Shown: positions 56,927 to 64,000 of the stretch, one piece after another
How the letters are laid out: the number at the start of each line of letters is the position of its first letter
How positions within the stretch are numbered: the stretch's first letter is position 1
Assembly (NCBI GenBank): GCA_964019055.1
Contig: OZ025221.1
Span: forward strand, 6,292,468 to 6,356,467
Direction: 5' to 3'
Origin: Anthopleura xanthogrammica
Lineage: Eukaryota > Cnidaria > Anthozoa > Actiniaria > Actiniidae
Length of the DNA: 64,000 bases
The notes under the pieces: generated by a model
The model's input: the letters and a program-made list of their open reading frames with translations, nothing else
Told to the model about the DNA's origin: nothing
Database searches by the model: none
Program-made: the position numbers and the translations under genes

Positions 56927-57520
56927 TTTTTTAGAAGAAATCTAAGCTCTTTACTGAAAGATCTAAATGTTTAGGTCTTGATGAGTATCGGTATAAAAAC
57001 GAGGGGCAGAGAGTTTTGTAGGGAAAGTGGGACAACTAAGGAAGTCGCTTTCCATAACAAAAGACTGGAGATTGAATTGAATTGAATGGAGGTTTGTAAC
57101 ATGCACTTATACATAGTCTCATCTGTTCAGTTCAAAAACATCATAAAGTTTGCTTCTAGTGATAAATGGATACTAAAGTGAACTAACCCGCCAACTATTA
57201 ACAGACCAGCCGACCAACCAAGTCATTTCCTGATAACTCTATGACATAGTGTCTCATCCTACATATGCAGAGCACACAAGACTGTCAAAATGAAAGCTAA
57301 ACTGTCATATATATATTAAAAAAATAGAAATATAAAACATAAAAATAGGAATTAAATATTTTGGCAAAACAGGTGTGATTATTTCACTGTTTTGAGGTAA
57401 ATACTAAAATGTTCTCATTAACCTAGGGAGCTTTTATAAAATTGTAGCTACTCACATGATAACAAATATATTGGCGGACTCCATCAAACTAACCTGATTC
57501 TATGGAAAGAGATATAGAGG

Positions 57521-57849
57521 ATATTACATGGGCGCGCAAGATACGAATTTTATCTTCGAGTGTTGAAAAGATCTCTTGCGAGTGAGCGCAGCGAACGAGT
57601 GCCGAGATTTTCAACACGAGAAGATAAAATTCGTATCTCCAAGCACCCATGTAATATTCTGTTTATTATATAATTATCAATGAAAAAGAAAAGAAAACTT
57701 TTTCGAGCTTTTTTTCTGCTATAAGAAGTATGTAACCATAGTGATGATATCTTCACATGTGAAAATAACATGTTATCTTCACATGTGAAAACAACACATT
57801 TTTTTGAAATGAAGAAATACAGGTATTTCATTGTTAATCATATAATAAA
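57521..57849. mobile_element. Hairpin plus inverted-repeat core element, gene-less
   Basis: The hairpin 57,521-57,657 has ACGAATTTTATCTTC arms and a GAGTGAGCGCAGCGAACGAG centre. The core begins TTTATTATATAATTATCAAT (57,662) and ends with its diverged inverse at 57,849. It contains the TTCACATGTGAA palindrome twice. The layout is the same as in the Crypton-like element. Confidence 0.7.
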
Positions 57850-58449
57850 AGAATATATTCTGCATTAGTTCACAGCTTAGTTCATGAAGTGTTGCAGCCT
57901 CGAACTTGGTGGAGTTTAAGTTTTAGTCTCTAAATTGTCATTCATCTTGTAATTTCCTCCGTATTAAAGTATACTTTCGGAAAAGAACTTAAATTTAGAT
58001 AACTTACAGTCGAAATGATTCGATTCAGTACCTTGGATTCAAGATAGAATAATCATCATCAAGGGCGATGCTTAGAGCAGCAATTTTGCGTCGGCGATTT
58101 TGATATCATTGATTAAGGTATTTTCAGTGTACACAGTTGGCGATATCATAGCGATTTTAAAATAAGTTATTCAGCCATGAAGCTAACGCGACTCAAACAG
58201 GCATTTGTTGGTTCAGCTTTTGACATTTGATTAAAATTATATCCAATCTCTTGCCTTGATATATACCTTTAAACGTCCTTTTTGCTGCGATTTTTGAATA
58301 TATAATATTGTCTTATGCTTCTAAAAAGACAGTTGTCCGGAATACCAGACCAAAATCGCCTTAAAAATCGCTCCTTAAATGGTCGCCAGCAAAAATCGCC
58401 CGTGTAAACGGATCTCGTGAAAGCTGCTTGACAGGTAACCTGATCTACA

Positions 58450-58616
58450 CAGGGGCGGATCCAGGATTTTGTTCAGGGAGGGGTGCAGGGCACGGTTAGT
58501 CCAGGGGGTGCAACCCTTAGAATCAAAGAAAGAAAACATTATTTCGTATTGGGTATCGTCAAAATATTATTTCGGGCCGTGCGCACCCCCTGCACCCCTC
58601 CCCTGGATCCGCCCCT
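58450..58616. mobile_element. MITE of the GGGCGGATCCAGG family, copy 3
   Basis: CAGGGGCGGATCCAGGATTT and its inverse CCTGGATCCGCCCCTG bound 167 bp. Inner AGGGGTGCAGGG and CCCTGCACCCCT also pair. This is the cleanest copy. Confidence 0.8.
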
Positions 58617-58759
58617 GCTACATCTATAAATATGGCCACCTTTTTAAGAACTTTCCTTTCCTTTCCTTGTAACGGGGCCCTTGATTACATTCGGATTTAA
58701 AAATAAAATGAATAAACAAAGTTCGTCAATGAATGCTTCCCAAACCCTACTTAATAATA

Positions 58760-59165
58760 ATAATAATAAGGGGAAGTCATCTTATATAGTGCATTATACA
58801 TAGTCTCGATGCGCTTTACAATTTTGACCAGTGGAGGACTTTACGGGCTGCATATTAACTTGGATTTACGCCACTAATATTCACATTGGTTCACCCTTTA
58901 TGGGGATATTTTGAAGCAGAATTATATCATAAGATCAAGCAACTGGCAAAATGGTAAAACTGCAGATGGCTGACCTTTGTATGGGACTTGTGTCAGTCCT
59001 GTTGGTCTGACCCTCAACCAATCGAGTAGCACATAGCATAATATATATTTTTTCATTTTCTGTTCATTTTCTTGTAGCTGTAATTCGTACTGTAAGTTTG
59101 TATTTTGATGTTTATGTATTTATGCTAACGTGGTTGTGAAGTTAATAAAGAAAGAAAGAAAGAAT
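58760..59165 (+). mobile_element. Probable retroposon remnant
   Basis: CATCTTATATAGTGCATTAT and GATGCGCTTTACAAT resemble LINE/SINE tails, and AATAAAGAAAGAAAGAAAG ends the region like a LINE tail. No coding remnant was found, so the call is weak. Confidence 0.35.
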
Positions 59166-59754
59166 ATAAAGGATTGTTGTCGGTGAAGGCAGCTAGAGGG
59201 TTTAATATCGTATTGTAGCCAGAGAGAAGTCTCAACTTTGAATTAAAAGACGTATGATAAAAGGTAAATAGCGGATAGCGTTTGAACAGTCTTTTCAATT
59301 CTGGACATAATATGACCCTGATCTACACTAGCTTCCCGATTACCTACAGACCTTTTTCAACTTACCAATACTTTGTCCTATACTTTATATTTTTGGTGTT
59401 CTTCAAAGGTTTGTTCTTGTGCCGTCTTTTTAGTGGTTCTTCAGATCTTTGTGAATAATTCTCGATCTGTTGGATCTCAGCAATTTTGGCGTAAAATTGC
59501 TGATAACTGTAATAACTATCTTTCAAGATTGTACTAACGATAAATAGACACCAATAAAAGATGTTTTTTGAGATCTATTCTGCTGGGACGACTTTTATGT
59601 AAAATTAAGACAAATAATAAGATGGCAGCTTTCCGCCTTACTGTTTGTTTAGTTTGTGATGTCTATATCTCAGTTTGAAATTTATTTTCCTCAGTAAACC
59701 ATCAAGTATTCATTCTCATATTCTAACAATTGCCCATGTTTTTATAATTTAGGT

Positions 59755-59880
59755 TTAGAGCGGCATCTACACGAGCAATTTTTCCTTGAAAAATTTTCCA
59801 AGGAAAAATTGCTCGTGTACATGGAGTAAAATTGTCAAGGATGAAATTTGCTCGTGTATAGACGGACAACAAGGAAAATA
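59755..59880. mobile_element. Small inverted-repeat element, CACGAGCAATTTTTCC arms
   Basis: ACACGAGCAATTTTTCCTTG pairs with CAAGGAAAAATTGCTCGTGT in a near-perfect palindrome. A third, diverged copy (AAATTTGCTCGTGTAT) ends the unit. Confidence 0.6.
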
Positions 59881-60139
59881 TGGCAAGGAATATTAGGGTC
59901 AAAGAAAAAGTCAGTGCTCGTTGATGGCCGCCGGGATGGCAAACAAAACTACGTAAAAAAAATACACATACTTTTTATATACACCTATAATTGCAAGAAG
60001 GGCCACAAATACTGAAATAACATGCACGACAAAACTCATGTCATTATATTAATGATAATTATTGATATCATAATTCACATTCACATTCCACACAGACTTG
60101 CAGCACTTCACCTGCAACGACTAGCTATTAATCATTAAT

Positions 60140-60330
60140 AGATAAATATGTTCAACTAATTAGGAGAAAAAAGATTGGAGATTTCAACGTCATTGCCAAA
60201 AAAACGAAGTTGCCTCATGTTCTTTTTGAAAACTGGTGTTGATAATTCTCTTATAGAATTAGGAGCTTGATTCCACAATCGAAAACCAGAATGTAAAGGG
60301 AAAAAATCATTCGCCTTTGCCGGGAAATGA
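60140..60330 (-). mobile_element. LINE ORF2 C-terminal remnant
   Basis: On the minus strand a frame reads SGFRLWNQAPNSIRELS then TPVFKKNMRQLRFFGNDVEI, the usual WN-x-x-P...FKKxLK end of CR1/L2-like ORF2. No full 3' UTR or tail is obvious. Confidence 0.6.
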
Positions 60331-60758
60331 AATCGTTGACACTACCTTGGCATGTTCCCTTCTTAGAATACAAGTCAACAATATGGTTACCAGTGAATAT
60401 TAATTAATGTATTTTTCCGTTTTGTATCTCAATGCTCGCAATCGGCGCATCAACGTCATCTATCATGGCTCCTAAAAATGTCCTCCAAAGCTCTAAACGA
60501 CCTTTCCAGAAGATTCGAAAAAGTGGTTGAACAATGATATTGGGCCAAATTCACTTGGTTTTTATACAAAAGATTTTATCAACCAAATCATATAGTCTGA
60601 TTGTGCCAGATGATTGTACGAAAATTTGGCACCTATCTCTTAAATTGTCATCATTAAATCTTTTTCAAAATTAATTTTCAAGAACATTCAGACAACTAAA
60701 ATGGGAAGTACCGAGTTAAGCCTCCGTACAGCTGCAACTACGTTATTATATAATGGTA

Positions 60759-61206
60759 ATTGAACTAAGTGGAGTGCAATTTGGTCTGATATCAAACGAG
60801 CGATAACAAAATCACACGACCGCACGACATTGCATGACACAAAGTTCAATTATCACTTTATTATATCCATTTTGAAATCATACTAGATAGACATTAAATA
60901 TGTGTATTTATGTGTATTTAGTATTTATCAATAAGTAGCTGTTAAAATCATCCATTTTGTTTCTTTTTGTAACAAAAAATTTCAGTCAAACTCGAAAAAA
61001 ACTACATTTTATGTTCCTTTTTTGCTGTAATCTGATTGGTTACCTTTTCTAGTGTTGCATTGTGATTGGCTGACAAAAAGATGCGATTCGGACTCAAAAT
61101 AGTGCGATTCGGACTCAAAATAGTGCAATTCGTGCTTGAATCAATCTACTGAGGGCCAATCAGATTACAGGATTTGCTAGTGATTTCAAAATCGATATAA
61201 TAAAGC
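60759..61206. mobile_element. Hairpin plus inverted-repeat core element
   Basis: An imperfect hairpin (60,759-60,857; TAATTGAAC arms) is followed by a core whose ends TTTATTATATCCATTTTGAA (60,861) and the inverse TTCAAAATCGATATAATAAA (61,204) match. Inside are GATTGG boxes and a direct repeat, GCGATTCGGACTCAAAATAG. Confidence 0.6.
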
Positions 61207-61319
61207 ATATTAACACCACGAAATTAAAGTATTGGAAATATTGTGGTTAGTGCGACTTAAATTAACAAGAATTGAGGGTAAAATGCTTCCAAATAAAGAA
61301 AATTAACACTAAAGACAAG

Positions 61320-61610
61320 TCAAAATGTTCGTTTAATGTACTGTTTAATATACGAGCAGGAGTGTTTTATTGGGTTTACAATACGAGGCGAAGCTGAGTG
61401 GTTTTAGACCCAATAAAACACGATCTGCGAGTTTATTAAACAGCTTAAAAAACCTCTACGTGTATGTTCACATGTTCTACTGAATTTTTTACGAATGAAC
61501 CAAAGTTTATGGAAATGAAGATGATATTTTATCAGATATAAAACCTCCTCCATGGTCGATGATTCTATTGTGCTCTCATTAAATATTCATGAGTTTTTTA
61601 AGTGCATATA
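61320..61610. mobile_element. Hairpin element, GTATCAGATATACAACC family, copy 2
   Basis: The palindrome 61,335-61,440 (GTTTTATTGGGT with ACCCAATAAAAC) is centred on GAGGCGAAGCTGAG. The tail (TCAGATATAAAACCTCCTCC, ATTCATGAGTTTTTTAAG) matches 23,425-23,500. Confidence 0.55.
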
Positions 61611-61913
61611 AGCCCTACGGGATGCATTTGAAAGCCCTTATATAAGATAAATAATAATGTCGTTTACTATTATTTAATATTTCTTTTCGTTGTTAAGATG
61701 TGATCTTCAGTATAGAAAAGACAAAATGATGATGTCATCAAAGGTACCAAGTAAAAATTCATATCATTAAATAGAGAATATTTCTGCGAAAATTAGCACA
61801 AAGAGGTTGAAACGGGCAAAGATAATAAATGTAATCAGGCTGCATCCCTATGTTCAATCCCGTGAAATTAACAGTGTTTTGTGTGAGCCCAAAAACTACT
61901 GCGTGCATCAAAA

Positions 61914-63348
61914 TTAATGATCACAGAAACGAGAACAGTTCAGCTTCAAGTTTCCAGTTATCTTGTCATGAAAATCCGTCCACTTGATGACATTCCCCTC
62001 TGCTGTAGAACACTTGTTTGCAAGGGCTGATACCTCGTCTGCTGTCAGCACCTTATCCCACATGTTAACACTCGTCAGGCTTCCTTGAAGGGCCTGATTG
62101 TCTGCAAAGCCTCCCTTGTAGGAATCCTGTTCTTGTCCAAGGACAACTGCTCCCTTCTGAATGACATGATCTTTTTGCATGGTACCTTGACCTTTTGATG
62201 TTCCATCGATGTACATGGAGTAACTGCCATCCACATTGGTCCATGTAAGACAGATGTGATGCCACTGACCATCAAAGACTGAAAGAAAAGAACTGTTGAA
62301 TAGAATTGGAAAAAGGTACTGTAAGTACAAGTAGAACACATTTTTAAAATTACAATTTCAACAGAGCCCTGTTAAAATCTTTTTAAAGTCAACTACTAAT
62401 TTCCAGTCAACTGACCATAATATTTAACCAAAATAACACTAGGAATGTCAGTTAACTGTTAACTTTCGTTTGTCAGTTAAGTACTAAATTTTAGGCCAAT
62501 TGTATTGACACCCTCTTTTAGAAATTTTCAAGTTCATGATCTAACTTTCAGTTAAATTTAAATTACGTTTTTAAAATGTAAAGTTTATATCTATGAATGA
62601 AAGCAAATTGATCTAGCCTACCGAACTTCGTTGTTAATCATGATTCTTGTTTCAGTACTTCTCACTTCCATCGACAGTCCGTTATCCTGAACAGCAGTGG
62701 AGTAGGTGAATGCTGCGTGGAAGGTAGTACTTGTATCGACTTGTACCCACATGCTGAGGGAGAATGTTGTCAGCTGGTTGAATGGGTTCTCGTACATAAC
62801 GTAATTGTTGACTGTTTTGCTTGGAAACTTTAACACTTTATGTTTGTCTGTAGAAAGAAAATTAAAATAAGTTTTGAAGCCGTAGAAGCGACTAAATATT
62901 TATAAATCAATTTTCCTTATCTATTCATTAATTTACCTTCACAAGAGTCGCACTTGTAGCCTTGTTCTGTTGTGTTGATTTTCGTGCACTCAAGAGGGTA
63001 GCTGCACAGTTTGTTGCTGCATCTCGACACAGATCGTAAAAAGTAGTTCAAGTACTGACAACCAGCCGAGTAGACCAGACTTTCAGGGTTAGTCAAGTGA
63101 TTAGCATTATTCACCTCACAGACCCCTTGACTGGAGCAGTAGTTAATGCTGTGGCAATCTGCATGCAATGCACATTTATCACTACACTGATTGCTTGTTT
63201 GCAGGGCGGAGTAGGTTTTGATTACATGACCTTGGAGTTTCATACTTGGTTGAGAGTATGATGAACGGCAAGTCTGTGCTAGCACTTGTATCCATGGACA
63301 CAGCAAGATGATAAAGTAGAACGCCAGCATCTTGAAAAGAAAGCTCAT
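61914..63348 (-). CDS. Secreted PAN/apple plus LamG protein, copy D
   Basis: Exons 63348-62937, 62847-62622 and 62292-61914 join in frame. The ATG homologous to copies A and C is at 63,330 (332 residues); an upstream in-frame ATG at 63,348 would add six residues (MSFLFK) and cannot be excluded. The signal peptide is MLAFYFIILLCPWIQVLAQ, then PAN, and a Cys cluster two residues longer than copy A (CTKINTTEQGYKCDSCEG). The LamG fold has DGQWHHICLTW and WDKVLTADEVSALA. Exon 2 and the flanking intron are closer to copy A, and exon 3 closer to copy C. The three introns hold the same positions in all copies, so the family arose by local gene duplication. Confidence 0.88.
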
Positions 63349-63478
63349 CCTTGTTGGATCAAGGGTAAAGGATTAAACTTTAAGCTGAGTCAATCTGAAA
63401 GAGGACGTTTGGACACATATTGATGTAAAATATGTAATACACTAGCAGTTAGTCAATATGATATATGACTACGATTAA

Positions 63479-63570
63479 TGGACGGACGGACGGACGGACG
63501 GACGGACGGACGGATAGACGGATGAACGGATTGACGGTTGCCGGGACGGATGGACTCGGCGGACCGATGG
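63479..63570. repeat. (GGAC)n microsatellite
   Basis: Eight or more perfect GGAC/GACG units degrade rightward into GGATGGATGG. No gene is supported from 63,571 to 64,000. Confidence 0.9.
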
Positions 63571-64000
63571 ATGGATGTTAAAATGATATTTCAATCCAGA
63601 CTCATAAAGCAGGAGGGAAATTCCACAAAAGTTTTGAAAAAAACAAAAAACGAAACAAGACAAGCTAGTGAAACGAGGTAAAATTTCGAATCAGCTATCC
63701 TATACAATTTCAGTCCTCGCGATCGTAGTTTGAAGAATGACAGACAAGCAAGAGTTTTACTATGAGAAGGCCGAATGAATCGCTTGAAGGCAACCGCTTT
63801 ACCTGGGAAGCACGGCTCTCTCACTGACCTATCGGTCGTCGTGCACATGATCCTATTCTTGGACTGTCTAGTCGGCTGTTGGTTTTCTCCTTTGAGTTTC
63901 GAGGGGTTGAGTTTTCTCCAGAATCTCATGTTTTCCTCCCTTCGCAAAAACCACATTTTCGATTTGCTCTGGCTGAGCAATCAATCACTGCTCTATATTC

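Overview
The window looks like nuclear DNA of an anthozoan cnidarian, most likely a sea anemone. It is AT-rich, with short exons and GT-AG introns. Its genes fit that group: PAN/LamG and PAN/EGF/fibrinogen secreted proteins, plus a decayed gene resembling anemone neurotoxin precursors. Miniature inverted-repeat elements, LINE tails, SINEs and satellites fill almost everything else. Identity is inferred from gene content only.

Layout: a partial secreted Cys/Thr-rich protein (1-596, -); a 2.3 kb inverted-repeat element; a kinase-like remnant (3.6-3.9 kb); a PAN-EGF-fibrinogen gene (6.4-8.6 kb, +); a glutathionyl-hydroquinone reductase gene that has lost its middle (11.6-15.3 kb, -); a ten-exon WDR45B/WIPI3 gene (19.1-27.8 kb, -) head to head with a three-exon COX19 gene (28.1-29.3 kb, +). 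From 30 to 41 kb lie minisatellites, a LINE and hairpin elements. From 41 to 64 kb is a small PAN-LamG family: three apparently intact genes (41.4-42.8 kb +, 55.5-56.9 kb -, 61.9-63.3 kb -) and one broken copy (49.95-50.26 kb). The same stretch holds the toxin-like pseudogene (47.3-49.6 kb) with nested transposons in its intron, and a 2.4 kb array of a 54-bp satellite (52.4-54.8 kb).

The two housekeeping genes probably share a bidirectional promoter: WIPI3 acts in autophagy and COX19 in mitochondrial copper and cytochrome oxidase biogenesis. The PAN/LamG/fibrinogen proteins look like secreted, probably carbohydrate-binding proteins.

The most unusual signal is a recurring mobile architecture: a long imperfect hairpin directly followed by a core bounded by short inverted repeats. 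One copy (47,679-48,894) encodes an internally deleted Crypton-like tyrosine recombinase. It sits inside another transposon whose empty site and whose host's empty site are both visible in the window, so the hairpin and core can be shown to have arrived in that site. At least five other hairpin-plus-core loci repeat the layout without the gene.
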